This document shows, one piece after another, positions 8,770-17,861 of a stretch of 64,000 bases of DNA. Origin of the DNA: Terrabacter sp. Ter38 (GTDB lineage: Bacteria; Actinomycetota; Actinomycetes; Actinomycetales; Dermatophilaceae). Location of the stretch: the NCBI RefSeq assembly GCF_024519435.1, contig NZ_JALJRZ010000001.1:248001-312000 (forward strand), given 5' to 3'. Numbering within the stretch: the first letter of the stretch is position 1; each line of letters begins with the position of its first letter. The notes beneath the pieces were generated by a model. The model did not search any database, had not been told where the DNA came from, and was given only the letters and a program-made list of their open reading frames with translations. Position numbers and translations under genes: made by a program.

Positions 8770-10545
8770 ATGGTGGACGTATCGCCTGACCTCATCGCCG
8801 GACGCTACCGGCTCATGAACCGGATCGGCTCCGGCGGCATGGGCCACGTGTGGCTGGCCTGGGACGAGCGACTGAGCCGCGCCGTGGCCCTCAAGCAGCT
8901 GCACTCGCCCGTCGGCCTCGACGAGGCCGATGCCCGCGTCGCCCACGCACGCGCGATGCGGGAGGCCCGCAACACGGCCCGCCTGCACCACCCCAACGCG
9001 GTGCCCGTCTTCGACGTCGTCGACCACGACGGCCAGCCGTGCCTCGTCATGCAGTATCTCCCGTCGCGCAGCCTGCACGCGGTGCTGGCCGAGCGCGGCC
9101 CCCTGCCGGTGCGTGACGTCGCCAAGCTCGGCGCAGAGCTCGCATCGGCCCTTGCGGCCGCGCACCGCGCCGACATCGTGCACCGCGACGTCAAGCCGGG
9201 CAACGTGCTCGTCGCCGAGGACGGCACGGCCCGCATCACCGACTTCGGGATCTCGCACGCCGTCGGCGACGTGTCCCTCACCTCGACCGGCATGGTGACC
9301 GGCACCCCGGCCTACCTTGCCCCGGAGGTCGCGCGCGGGGCACCGTCGAGCCCGGCCTCGGACGTCTTCTCCCTCGGCGCGACCCTCTATGCCGCCGTCG
9401 AGGGCTCGCCGCCGTTCGGCACCGGAAACAACCCGATGGCCCTGCTGCACCGGGTGGCCTCCGGCTCGATCACGCCGCCCGGGGACGGTCCGCTCGCCCC
9501 TGTCCTGCTCGCGATGCTCGCCGCGTCACCCGACGACCGTCCCTCGATGCAGGACGTCTCGGCCGACCTCGCCGAGGTCGCTGCCGGAGGTCCGCCTCGC
9601 AGCGGGTCGACGACCCCGTCAGGCGAGGGACCTGCCGACCGACCTGACCGGACCCGTGTCCTCCCCACGGGTGGGGCCATCGGGGCCGAACCCGGCGCGG
9701 CCGGAGCTGTGGCCGCGGACGCGAGCGACGACCTCGGCGGCCCCACCCCGGGCACGACCCGCTTGCCGTCGCCCGTTGCACCCGCCGCCGTCCGCTCGCC
9801 GGACCCGGCCCTCCCGGCTCCACCGTCCGCGGCGCCGCGGCCCGACGACCACGGTCGCGACAGCGGCGACCGTGGGGAGGCCGGCGATGACGTGGACCAG
9901 GACGGACGCGGCCCCGACCGCCGCCGGGTCGCCGTGCTCCTCCTCGTCGTCCTCGTCGTGCTCGGCGGGGCCGGTCTCGCCGTCTGGGGCCTGCAGCGCG
10001 ACACGACAGACGCCGGCGGGCAGGCGGCGCCGCCCGTCGCGTCGAGCAGCCCGAGGACCACGACCGCCACGCGACCGACGACGCCTCCCACCACGTCCCG
10101 CGCCGAGACGCCCTCACCCACGACGACGACACCGCAGAGCCCCCGCCCCTCGACGCCGTCGACCCCGTCGAACCCGCCGGCCACGACCTCGACGGCCCCG
10201 TCGACACGCACAGGCGCCACGACGGACGGCGAGCTCGCCCGTGCCGTTCGCGACTACTACGCACTGCTCCCCGGGGACACGGACGCGGGGTGGGCACGCC
10301 TGACCGACCGCTACCGGTCCACGACTGCCGGCAGCCGTGCGACCTACGAGCGCTTCTGGGGCTCCGTCGCCTCGGTCGACGTCCGCCAGGCGACCGGGTC
10401 GGCACCGGGGTCGGTCGTCGCGACCTTGCGCTACGCCTTCGACGACGGGCGTCGCTTCGAGGAGCGGACGGCATACTCCCTCGTCGACGACGGCGGGATC
10501 CTCAAGATCGACCGCTCGTCGGTGCTCAGCAGCCGCCAGCTCTGA
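8770..10545 (+). CDS. Membrane-anchored serine/threonine protein kinase
   Basis: A 591-residue Hanks-type kinase. Residues 13-270 hold the kinase domain with glycine loop IGSGGMGHVW, Lys42, Glu65, HRD with Asp140, DFG with Asp158 and APE at 184-186. A Pro/Ser/Thr-rich linker follows, then one membrane helix at about 387-406, a second Thr/Pro-rich stalk and an extracytoplasmic domain of about 110 residues that resembles NTF2-like fold domains (LARAVRDYYALLPGDTDAGW). There are no PASTA repeats, so it is not a typical PknB. The ATG at 8770 is preceded by GGAGGGAG; the open frame is longer but is low-complexity before this point. Confidence 0.9.
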   Translation: MVDVSPDLIAGRYRLMNRIGSGGMGHVWLAWDERLSRAVALKQLHSPVGLDEADARVAHARAMREARNTARLHHPNAVPVFDVVDHDGQPCLVMQYLPSRSLHAVLAERGPLPVRDVAKLGAELASALAAAHRADIVHRDVKPGNVLVAEDGTARITDFGISHAVGDVSLTSTGMVTGTPAYLAPEVARGAPSSPASDVFSLGATLYAAVEGSPPFGTGNNPMALLHRVASGSITPPGDGPLAPVLLAMLAASPDDRPSMQDVSADLAEVAAGGPPRSGSTTPSGEGPADRPDRTRVLPTGGAIGAEPGAAGAVAADASDDLGGPTPGTTRLPSPVAPAAVRSPDPALPAPPSAAPRPDDHGRDSGDRGEAGDDVDQDGRGPDRRRVAVLLLVVLVVLGGAGLAVWGLQRDTTDAGGQAAPPVASSSPRTTTATRPTTPPTTSRAETPSPTTTTPQSPRPSTPSTPSNPPATTSTAPSTRTGATTDGELARAVRDYYALLPGDTDAGWARLTDRYRSTTAGSRATYERFWGSVASVDVRQATGSAPGSVVATLRYAFDDGRRFEERTAYSLVDDGGILKIDRSSVLSSRQL

Positions 10546-10687
10546 CGGCAACGGTTCGGCGACGCGTGCGCCGAGGTGTGTCGAGCCCCCGCCGACCGCG
10601 TTCGGGTGGCCGTGCCTCAGTTCCGGGGCGGGGCGCCGCGGACGGCGGGGTGCTCGGGGTGTGGCCCGACGATGACGGGCGATCCCG

Positions 10688-10870
10688 TCAGGGGCAACGC
10701 CACATGACCAGTGAACGAGCGGAGTGCCCTGCTCGGTTCCGCGCCGCGCCGACCGGTGCGACCACGCTCGTCGTGCACACCTGCGCGAGACGCTCGAGCA
10801 TCGCTGCCCGCTCGCTGCCGGTCATCACGGTCACGAACGTCTCGTCGTCGGCCGCCGTCACTGCGCTCAT
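10688..10870 (-). CDS. Small hypothetical protein (60 residues), uncertain
   Basis: An ATG with a reasonable ribosome site (GGGAG, 8 bases upstream) begins a frame reading MSAVTAADDETFVTVMTGSE, with alternating charged and hydrophobic residues and GC-ending codons for about 45 codons. The last 15 codons lose this bias. A neighbouring frame continues with proline-rich sequence to 10617, so a frameshift near the 3' end is possible. No family recognised. Confidence 0.3.
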   Translation of the reverse strand: MSAVTAADDETFVTVMTGSERAAMLERLAQVCTTSVVAPVGAARNRAGHSARSLVMWRCP

Positions 10871-11088
10871 CGTGGTTCTCCCGGGTTCGCGGCACCCGGC
10901 TCTACCCTGTGGCCGGTGTCCAGGAGTAGGTGTACCAGCCGCAAAGGGCGGATACGTCCCTATTGCCCGATTTTCTGCAAGAAAGTCTCAAGGAACGTGC
11001 AAGGGATGGTGTGCCGACGGCCGCTGTCAGTGGCGCGCGGCCCTCGTGGGCCGTCGACCGACCGCTAGGCGACCTCCAGGCGGCGGCG

Positions 11089-11187
11089 CTACCTGCGCTC
11101 CGCCCGGTCCCGGATCGCCTTGCGGATGCGGGTGGAGGTGCCGCACCGACAGATGGTCGTCTCGGTGAAAAAGTGGGCGCTGCTCAT
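11089..11187 (-). CDS. 32-residue Cys-containing basic micropeptide
   Basis: A short frame with a CRCG motif in its middle and a basic C-terminal half (RIRKAIRDRAERR), preceded by GGAGCGCGAGG just before its ATG. The codons end in G/C. The two close cysteines and basic helix could bind metal or nucleic acid, but this is speculation. It is too short for automatic callers and needs conservation to be believed. Confidence 0.35.
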   Translation of the reverse strand: MSSAHFFTETTICRCGTSTRIRKAIRDRAERR

Positions 11188-11306
11188 CCTCGCGCTCCTG
11201 CTGAGCCGGCTCGTCGTGCGGCGGCTGCTCGAGCCTGTGCCTCGAATTCCTCGGCCGGCAGGCTGAGGCCCTCGACGTACCTCGGCGAGGCTGGGACAGT
11301 GGGCTC

Positions 11307-11543
11307 ATGTCACTCGAGACGTGGTGGTCGGCGGTGCGACCCGAGACCCGGGACTGGATCGTCGCCCACAACGGCGAACCCCTCCCGCTCGACGTCGTCG
11401 CGGACATCACACGAGTCAGCGGTCCCGTCGACCCCGACGCCTGGTGGGTCGCCGACCGAGGGCCTGACGGACTGGAACTCTCGGACGCGGCCGTCGACTG
11501 GGTCGAGACCGTGGCCAACGGCGAGACTCCCCCGGAGCCCTAG
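11307..11543 (+). CDS. 78-residue conserved-looking hypothetical protein
   Basis: A compact acidic protein starting MSLETWWSAVRPETRDWIVAHNG and ending with a Trp-containing acidic helix and PPEP. The composition (Trp, Asp, Val, GC-ending codons) is that of a real gene, unlike frames on the other strand here. No signal or membrane segment; no function assigned. Confidence 0.6.
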   Translation: MSLETWWSAVRPETRDWIVAHNGEPLPLDVVADITRVSGPVDPDAWWVADRGPDGLELSDAAVDWVETVANGETPPEP

Positions 11544-11594
11544 CCGACATCGGCCGGCCACTCGCGGACGAGGGCGCGAGATCCGCGGTCGTCG

Positions 11595-11879
11595 TCAGCG
11601 CGGCAGGCGCGAGGTCCCGAGGTCGATGACGTCGCTCGCCACGGCCTCGAGGTCACGGCCGGTCGCCTCGGCGAGACCGCGCAGCAGCTCATGGGCCTCG
11701 TCGGCGGTCAGGCCGCGCTGCAGCATGACGAGGTCGACGGCCACGGCGAGGTCGAGGCCGTCGGCCGGTCCTGAGCGACTCGAGGATGCTGTGCTCAGGC
11801 CGATGCTGCCCTCCGACCGACCGTGACGGGATCCGGGTGCTGACGACGTGATCACGTCGATGTGCATACCCGACACCAT
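11595..11879 (-). CDS. Stand-alone ANTAR-domain protein
   Basis: The last half (residues 44-88, AVAVDLVMLQRGLTADEAHELLRGLA and following) matches the ANTAR fold, a three-helix RNA-binding domain that acts in transcription antitermination. Usually it follows a GAF or response-regulator receiver domain. Here the preceding 40 residues are Ser/Gly-rich and no sensor is present, so it is a truncated or minimal form. Start could be ATG 11879 or ATG 11867. Confidence 0.65.
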   Translation of the reverse strand: MVSGMHIDVITSSAPGSRHGRSEGSIGLSTASSSRSGPADGLDLAVAVDLVMLQRGLTADEAHELLRGLAEATGRDLEAVASDVIDLGTSRLPR

Positions 11880-12039
11880 CCGGTTCTCACCTCGGCGGCG
11901 ACCCTGCAGGCCCTGACCCGCTCGGGTGACGTCGGGCCGGAAGCGCCCGGCCCCGACCGAACGTGGTCACGCGATCTCGGGTCCGCCAGTGGTGTCACCG
12001 GGCACGCGGGCCCAGGCCTGGCGCCGACTGCCAGGAGCT

Positions 12040-12747
12040 TCAGCCCTGCTTCACCGCGGCCACGTCGACGCAGAGGACTCCCCTGTTGCCGTCCTGGTCG
12101 GCGATCACGGTGAGCGCGGGCGCGTCGCTGTCGTCGACGACGGTCCCGCCCGCGGCCAGCACGGCGGCGATCCGTTGCTCGGCCGCCTCGGGCGCCACGT
12201 AGACCTCGACGTGGAACCGCTGACCCGTGGTCTGCTGCTCGTCAGCATCCCCGAACCACAGGTTGGGCACGCGCCCGGTGGCGTCCCGGATCTCGTCGCT
12301 GGGCGTCCCGCGTCCTTGGGACTCGGCGCTTCCTGTGAGGAGGGCGGCCCAGACCGGGGCGATCGTCGACGAGCGCGCGGTGTCGAGGCCGAGCTCGATG
12401 TCGCTGACCGACGCCGGGTCGGCCCGGAGCCCGTGGTCGGCGGCGATCTCGGTGATCCGTCGCGCGAGGTCGACGTCCTGCTGGGTCACCCATTCGACGA
12501 CGTGCTCGGTGCCTTCGTCGTCGCGGTAGATGGCGTCGTCGCTGACGAGCTTGAGGTCGACACACTCCGTGCCGATCGACACGTGCGGGTGGTGCTCGAG
12601 CGCGTCACCCGCGTCGCCCACCGCGGCGACGAACCGGACGCCCGCGCCGAATCCGTCGACCAGATAGCGGGCGTGAAGGCCCTGGGCCAGCTTTCGCCAC
12701 TCGCTCAGGTTGGCCTCGGCGATCTCTGCGCTCCTCAGCATGTCCAT
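12040..12747 (-). CDS. Pterin-4a-carbinolamine dehydratase-like / VOC fusion protein
   Basis: A 235-residue protein in two parts. Residues 10-105 look like PCD (PhhB/DCoH) with the EHHP motif (His52, His53, Pro54) and a following VDLKL strand and LARRIT helix. Residues 107-235 form a glyoxalase/VOC-like domain (WAALLTG...VPNLWFGD...HVEVYV). PCD recycles pterin cofactors, but actinobacterial fusions of this type are uncharacterised. Start ATG 12747; a second ATG lies two codons in. Confidence 0.7.
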   Translation of the reverse strand: MDMLRSAEIAEANLSEWRKLAQGLHARYLVDGFGAGVRFVAAVGDAGDALEHHPHVSIGTECVDLKLVSDDAIYRDDEGTEHVVEWVTQQDVDLARRITEIAADHGLRADPASVSDIELGLDTARSSTIAPVWAALLTGSAESQGRGTPSDEIRDATGRVPNLWFGDADEQQTTGQRFHVEVYVAPEAAEQRIAAVLAAGGTVVDDSDAPALTVIADQDGNRGVLCVDVAAVKQG

Positions 12748-12898
12748 AGACGGGGACCATAGCTGCGATCACCACGGCTGACGCCTCTGAGACGTCGGTC
12801 CGTTTCCGTCGTCGTCGCCACGGTTCGCGATCGGGTCCCCTCGATGCCAGACGCCACCACCCTTGCTCTGACCGGTGGCCGACCGCGAACCGGCGGTA

Positions 12899-13471
12899 TC
12901 AGGGCACCGGGAAGTCGCTCGGGGCACCTTCTCCCGTCGCTCCGTCGACCTGCTCGCGGAGCAGGTCGGCGTGTCCGGTGTGGCGGGCGTACTCCTCGAC
13001 CATGTCAGCCAGCAAACGGCGCACGCTCATCCCCTCGTGGGTCGTCTGCTCCAGGCCGCCGCGCGACAGCGCCTCCGTCAGCGACTCCCGGGAGCGGTGC
13101 ACGGTCTCGACCCAGAGCGCACGAAGGGCGTCAGGGGTGTCGTCGGCCGCTGTGGTCCAGGCCCAGTCGTCCCAGTCCTTCTCGAGATCCAGCGCGTCGA
13201 AGGGCGACCTGAACGCACGACCGGCGAGCCGGTGCTGGAAGTAGAGCTCCTCGACCCACGCCAGGTGTTTGAGCAGGCCGCCGAGCGTGACGGAGGACGC
13301 GCCCAGCCGAAGACTCATCCCTGCGGCAGCGACGTCCGCGCACTTCCACGCGAAGGTCAGCCGGTTGCGCTCCAGGGTGATCACGGCGGTGTCGACCTCG
13401 TCGCCCCTCATGAAGCGCTCGATGTCCCACTCCGGTGGCTGGCCGGGCGTGAAGCCGAAGGTGCTCGTCAT
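12899..13471 (-). CDS. DinB/DUF664-family protein
   Basis: A 190-residue four-helix DinB-like protein of the DUF664 group. It has the family pattern LGGLLKHLAWVEELYFQHRLAG and a late His in YARHTGHADLLRE, which would complete a three-His metal site. Related actinobacterial proteins are mycothiol- or bacillithiol-dependent transferases; the substrate is not predictable. A single gene with no obvious operon partners. Confidence 0.78.
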   Translation of the reverse strand: MTSTFGFTPGQPPEWDIERFMRGDEVDTAVITLERNRLTFAWKCADVAAAGMSLRLGASSVTLGGLLKHLAWVEELYFQHRLAGRAFRSPFDALDLEKDWDDWAWTTAADDTPDALRALWVETVHRSRESLTEALSRGGLEQTTHEGMSVRRLLADMVEEYARHTGHADLLREQVDGATGEGAPSDFPVP

Positions 13472-13633
13472 GCGCTCACCCTAGAAACACATCCGGACGA
13501 GCGACGTCCGCAAACCCGATCATCCGCGAACTGGTCGACATCCCGCTGCTGCCGCGGCGGCACCGGTCGTGGCGTCACACGTCGGCATACCTCGTTGCGA
13601 GAGTTCGGCAACCACGTCCGGCGGCAGGAAGGC

Positions 13634-14167
13634 TCAACCGTCCTGGGTCAGCTCGAACAGCTCGCACGGCGTGTCCATGTAACGGGTGGTCGCGCCCACG
13701 TGGCGCATGCCGATGCGCCGGCAAACGGCTTGCGAGGCGTAGTTGCCAGGATGGGTCACGGCGATGATCCGGCGCTGACCGCGAACGAACGCGTCGATGG
13801 ACACCGCCAGCGCTGCCTCGGTCGCGTATCCCTCGCCCCACGCGTCCGGATGGAGCTGCCAGCCGATCTCCACGTCCGCCGGGTGGGCTGGAACTTCGCC
13901 TGCGGACAATGGAATGGGTTTGAGCAGAAGGTTTCCCAGCCGGGCTCCGTCGCGGTCGGTGATGATCCAGATGCCGTGGACCGGGTGCCCGCTGATGGCG
14001 CGCCGGCGTTCGATCGAGGCGAGCGCCTGACTACGGGAGGTCATCGTCCTCGGGTGGGCCCCCAGGTAGCGCACGACCTCCCATCGGCCTTCGAGGTCGA
14101 GGAGGAAGTCGGCGTCGCCGGCCTCCCATGGCCTAAGAACCAGTCGCGCCGAGGTGATGGTCCGCAT
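13634..14167 (-). CDS. GNAT acetyltransferase, RimJ/RimL type
   Basis: 177 residues, starting with TSARLVLRPWEAGDADFLLDL and carrying the acetyl-CoA loop WGEGYATEAALAV, then VTHPGNYASQAVCRRIGM. This is the RimJ/RimL subgroup of N-acetyltransferases. The acceptor is unknown. The ATG at 14167 is ten bases from the stop of the decayed TPR gene upstream on the same strand. Confidence 0.82.
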   Translation of the reverse strand: MRTITSARLVLRPWEAGDADFLLDLEGRWEVVRYLGAHPRTMTSRSQALASIERRRAISGHPVHGIWIITDRDGARLGNLLLKPIPLSAGEVPAHPADVEIGWQLHPDAWGEGYATEAALAVSIDAFVRGQRRIIAVTHPGNYASQAVCRRIGMRHVGATTRYMDTPCELFELTQDG

Positions 14168-14176
14168 GGGCGCAAC

Positions 14177-14425
14177 CTAGCGAACGACCCACTGCCTCAT
14201 CAGTTCGTGGAACACCGGTTCCTCCCGAATCGGATCGAGGTCGGAGTCCGTCCGTACCGACGTCCTGAACTCATCCGACATCTCCCTGGCCTGCCGGAGA
14301 TGGTCGAGGGCCTCGCTGGTCCGGCCGCAACTGGCTCTCGCAGCCCCGCAGCACGAGGAACAGCTCTTGGTCAGCGGTCAGCCCGCCTTCGTCGTGGTCG
14401 TCGACGAGGACGTCACCCTCCGTGC
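14177..14425 (-). pseudogene. 3' remnant of a TPR-repeat protein gene
   Basis: The minus strand reads SEALDHLRQAREMSDEF, then LDPIREEPVFHELM and a stop at 14177-14179. This is the usual C-terminal end of a tetratricopeptide-type protein. Going upstream, the coding signal switches to another frame (DDHDEGGLTADQELFLVLRG), so at least one frameshift has occurred, and no start codon or earlier repeats remain. Confidence 0.55.
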
Positions 14426-14547
14426 GGGCGGACCCGTCGGCAGTCGCGTCCGGTAGCGGCAGGACGAACTCGCGCGGCTGCCAACGTCCCTGGCGCTACC
14501 TGCTCGTCGTCGAGGTGGGCGACGGCTTCACCTCGAACGTCAGGTCG

Positions 14548-15108
14548 TCACGACCTGGGCCGGTATCGCAGGGCGACCGTCCCCGACCTGAACTCACGCC
14601 GATCCACGAGCTCGAGCCGGATGCGCTCGCGCAGACCGGCGAGCAACGTCGGCCCGTGTCCAGCCAGGACCGGCTGCACGAGGAACACGTACTCGTCGAT
14701 CAGTCCCAGATCTGCCAACGCCAGCGGAAGGGTGACGCCGCCCACGAACAGGCCCTCACCCGGCTGGTCCTTGAGCCGCTGAACCGCCTGCCCCACGTCG
14801 CCGTGGACCAGCTCGGCATTCCAGTCGGCCTCGGTCAACGTGCTCGACACGACGTACTTGTCCGCCGCGTCGATGGTCTCGGCGAACGGGAGCTCCAACT
14901 CACCCATCCAGTCGGGCCACGTTCCCGTGGCCGGCCGCCTCCACGCCGACTCCATCATCTCGTAGGTCACCCTGCCGAACAGCAGGGCATCGGCTCGTTC
15001 CAGCTCAGCGGTCCAGTAGCGCATCGACTCCTCGTCGGGGGGCAGCCCCGCCTCGTGGTGGCAGCAGCCGTCGAGTGTGACGTTGATCGAGTACCGAAGC
15101 GGTCTCAT
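14548..15108 (-). CDS. Dihydrofolate reductase-family (RibD C-terminal) protein
   Basis: A 186-residue protein of the RibD C-terminal/DHFR-like fold: the N-terminal strand PLRYSINVTLDGCCHHEAG, the helix ERADALLFGRVTYEMM, and GEGLFVGGVTLPLALADLGLIDEYVFLVQPV. Members reduce NADPH-dependent substrates, but most stand-alone copies are uncharacterised. Start ATG 15108. Confidence 0.85.
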   Translation of the reverse strand: MRPLRYSINVTLDGCCHHEAGLPPDEESMRYWTAELERADALLFGRVTYEMMESAWRRPATGTWPDWMGELELPFAETIDAADKYVVSSTLTEADWNAELVHGDVGQAVQRLKDQPGEGLFVGGVTLPLALADLGLIDEYVFLVQPVLAGHGPTLLAGLRERIRLELVDRREFRSGTVALRYRPRS

Positions 15109-15227
15109 CTCGTTGCTCTCCCTTGAAGCGCGCAGCGCGTTTCACCGGACGGTACTCGAACGACCGTCGGCGGTTGTCCCATCGGCGCCCGATTCCCTGG
15201 TCGACGCAGTGGCGGCCCGGCGACGCG

Positions 15228-15881
15228 TCACCCGGTGGCGGCTCGACGCTGCTCGTCGTCGAAAGCGAGGTGCACGGCCGCTTCCTGGGCGGAGGCGCCT
15301 GCGGCGACGGCCGAGCGGGTCAGCCCGATGTTGCGCGAGGTGGCCGCCATGGCGGCGGCGACCCGGCCGCGACCGTAGGTCATCGAGTTGGTGGCAGCGA
15401 CGCCGATGCTCGACCCGACCTCGATGGCGTCCTGGTCAGCGCCCATGTACAGGAACTGCCACGCGAACTCGGAGGTCTGCCGCTCGATGAGCGCCTTGAC
15501 CTGGGCGTGGGTGAGCTCGTGCGAGGAGTTCTCGTGGCCGTCGGTCATGATGCCGACGATGACGACGCCCGGACGCTCGTGCTCGGGCAGGGCGGCGAGG
15601 CGGCCGCCGGCCTCGCCGAGGAGGCGTCCGATGGAGTCGAGCAGGGCCGTGGAGCCCCGCGGTGACAGGGACAGCGGCGGCACGTCGGCCACGGGTACGT
15701 CCCGGTAGACCTCCTCGTACTGGTCGTCGAACTGCGCCAGGGTGACCAGGCACTCGCCGGGCTGGTTGCGCTGCTCGGCGACGAAGGCGTCGTAGCCGCC
15801 CTCGGTGTCGTCCTTGATCGACTGCATCGACCCGCTTCGGTCGAGCAGGAAGTAGAGGTGCGTGAGGTTCGGGTTCGTCAT
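15228..15881 (-). CDS. von Willebrand factor A-domain protein
   Basis: A 217-residue cytoplasmic VWA protein. The metal-ion-dependent adhesion site is complete: DRSGSM near residue 14, a conserved Thr in PRGSTALLDSIG and the Asp of MTDGHENSS. Such small VWA proteins bind protein partners through Mg2+. The next gene on the same strand, 36 bp upstream, is a small hypothetical protein that may be its partner. Confidence 0.8.
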   Translation of the reverse strand: MTNPNLTHLYFLLDRSGSMQSIKDDTEGGYDAFVAEQRNQPGECLVTLAQFDDQYEEVYRDVPVADVPPLSLSPRGSTALLDSIGRLLGEAGGRLAALPEHERPGVVIVGIMTDGHENSSHELTHAQVKALIERQTSEFAWQFLYMGADQDAIEVGSSIGVAATNSMTYGRGRVAAAMAATSRNIGLTRSAVAAGASAQEAAVHLAFDDEQRRAATG

Positions 15882-15917
15882 GGCGTCTCCTCCGTGGTCG
15901 GGCTGTGCTGGTGATCG

Positions 15918-16337
15918 TCAGGTGCTGCTGCGGCGGGCGCGGAAGCGCAGCGGACGGTGCGGCGGCTCGGGCGCAGTCCGGTGGCGTCCTTCTTCGAGGT
16001 CGTAGCGGGCACGCTCCACGCCGGCTGCCGTGACGCGTCCGGCCTCGGATCCGTAGGCGCCGAGCAGGCTGGTGCGGGCCAGGCGGGGCCCGACGGCGTT
16101 CTCCGACAGGCCGGCCAGGGCGCCGGCCGTCCGGATCGTGCCGCCCTCTGCCACGAGTACCGCCGCCATCGCCTCGTCGACAGCGGATGTCAGGTGCTCC
16201 TGAGCGGCTCGCAGGAGTGGCAACGCGTCGAGGGGGTGGGAGGCGTCGGTGCGGTCGAGCGCCTCACGCGCGGCGTCGACCGCCGTGCGCAGGGCCAGCT
16301 CCGTCTCGGCCGGGAGGGGCCGTCGTGCGTCGCTCAT
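15918..16337 (-). CDS. Small helical hypothetical protein next to the VWA gene
   Basis: 139 residues, mostly alpha-helical, with a possible helix-turn-helix segment in GGTIRTAGALAGLSENAVGPRLART and a basic C-terminus. I chose ATG 16337 (MSDARRPL); the frame extends 12 codons upstream without support. Same strand and close to the VWA gene, so probably co-transcribed. No family recognised. Confidence 0.6.
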   Translation of the reverse strand: MSDARRPLPAETELALRTAVDAAREALDRTDASHPLDALPLLRAAQEHLTSAVDEAMAAVLVAEGGTIRTAGALAGLSENAVGPRLARTSLLGAYGSEAGRVTAAGVERARYDLEEGRHRTAPEPPHRPLRFRARRSST

Positions 16338-16447
16338 CCATCCAGAGTAGGCGCAGTAACTGCGGCCCCGCAAGAGTTGAGCCGATGCGGCCGGGGGCGT
16401 CGTCTCGCCGAGAGCCCAGAGCCACCAGGGGCCGGCAACCGAGGCCG

Positions 16448-17104
16448 TCAGGGCCTAGAACGCCGTGCGGGACTCACACTGCGAGGGTCGGTGACCCGAT
16501 GGTCCCGGTAGACCTCTCCCGCGCGGGCCTGCGCTCTCCACGGTCGCTTGACGGTCAGGGCGTGGTGATTGACCGGCTCGTTCGGGTCGAGCTCTGCCAC
16601 CCGCAGCTCGTCCGTCGCCTCGACCTCAGCGAGAACCTGGCCGTCCGGACCGATGAGCCCGGAGAGCAAGAGTCCGGTGCTCTGCGCCGGGATGGACAGG
16701 GCAACCCAGACGTTGTGGATCGCCGCGTAGGCGCGGGCCTTGGTCGCGAAGATCGAGTCGACGGGGTAGGCGGGAACCAAGAGGCAGTCCACGCCCAGCT
16801 GCTCGTACTCGATGAACAGGTCTGGGAAGTTGATCTCGACGCACACCGCGAGACCGAACCGGAAGCCGTCCACCTCGAACACCCCCGGCTCGAAGCCGGG
16901 GGCGTAGAAGCGCGTGACCTCGGTGTTGGACAGCAGGCGCTTGTCGTAGCGGTCGACCACGCGACCGTCGTCGGCGATGACCTACAGGACCATCCGTGCT
17001 CCTCGCGCCGCGGCGTCCCGCATGAGTCTCCGGACCGTTGCGCCGTTCTCGCGCGGATCCACTCGAATCTCGGTCTGGGCGACGGCGAGGAGAAGGGTCG
17101 ACAT
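16448..17104 (-). pseudogene. Carbon-nitrogen hydrolase (nitrilase family), internally deleted and stopped
   Basis: From ATG 17104 the reading is MSTLLLAVAQTEIRVDPREN... to GARMVL, then TAG, then in the same frame VIADDGRVVDRYDKRLL and the rest of a nitrilase C-terminal half ending at 16448. A normal member has roughly 60-80 more residues between these parts, including the catalytic Glu strand. The catalytic Lys (YDKRL) and Cys (AVCVEINFPD) are still present. An in-frame deletion plus a stop at the junction best explains it, so the gene is dead unless the downstream part is translated alone. Confidence 0.75.
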
Positions 17105-17198
17105 GCGCACACGATGTCACCGGGGAGCGACAACGGGGCCACGAGTGCGTCGCACGCCTGCTCATGAGCGTGACAACCCCCCCAACGCAGGCGATGGG

Positions 17199-17861
17199 TT
17201 ACAGCCCGAACGCGTGCCACTCGCCCTCGGAGACCACCTCGACGGAGTCGCCGACGACCTTGATGGCGGTCTGCTCGTCGATGACATAGGCCGGGCCACC
17301 GATCTCAGCGGCCCACCGCTCCGCGTCCGCAAGGGTGTTCGTCGGGAAGGCGTTCAGGTGAGGGAAGATCGCGAACTCGACGAGCCCCAAGGTCCGATCG
17401 TCGGTGGCCGCCGGCCATGTGACGAAGTCCGAACCGATCCGGGGCGCCATGACCATGCTCCCGGCGCTCACACCGACCCAGGTCGTGTCGGTCAGCGAGG
17501 AGAGGTGGTCGACCAGGCCGGATTGCCGCAGCCAGTGACACAGGTACGTGGCATCGCCACCGTCGACGAGCAGAACGTCGGCCTCATGGATCCACTCGAC
17601 CCATCGCTCCGTGCCGATGGTGGGTAGGGCGGTCAGCTCGAGGACACCCACGGACTTCCATCCCAGCGAGGTCATGGCGTCTCCCGGGTCCCCGCCACCG
17701 ACGAAGCGGTGAACCGATCGCGGCCCGCACCTGGGATGCCCCCACTGCGCGGTCGGGATGCAGAGCGCGGCCGACTCGGAGATCGGCTTGCCCAACATGC
17801 CGACGAGCGCATCGCGGATGCTCGTGTTCCTGATGCCGCCCGAGGTGAGAAGCAGCTTCAT
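17199..17861 (-). CDS. Peptidase E-like (family S51) protein
   Basis: A 220-residue member of the class I glutamine amidotransferase-like fold. GVSAGSM provides the nucleophile elbow with its Ser, LLVDGGDATYL is the conserved strand and HLNAFPTN the later His region. S51 peptidases cleave Asp-X dipeptides or related bonds. ATG 17861 has AAGGAG nine bases upstream, which overrules the longer open frame. Confidence 0.82.
   Translation of the reverse strand: MKLLLTSGGIRNTSIRDALVGMLGKPISESAALCIPTAQWGHPRCGPRSVHRFVGGGDPGDAMTSLGWKSVGVLELTALPTIGTERWVEWIHEADVLLVDGGDATYLCHWLRQSGLVDHLSSLTDTTWVGVSAGSMVMAPRIGSDFVTWPAATDDRTLGLVEFAIFPHLNAFPTNTLADAERWAAEIGGPAYVIDEQTAIKVVGDSVEVVSEGEWHAFGL

Noticed and set aside
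10930-11826. 298-codon plus-strand frame
   Set aside because: Runs over the minus-strand ANTAR gene and the small 11307 gene in another frame and has no coding character after the first 40 codons.
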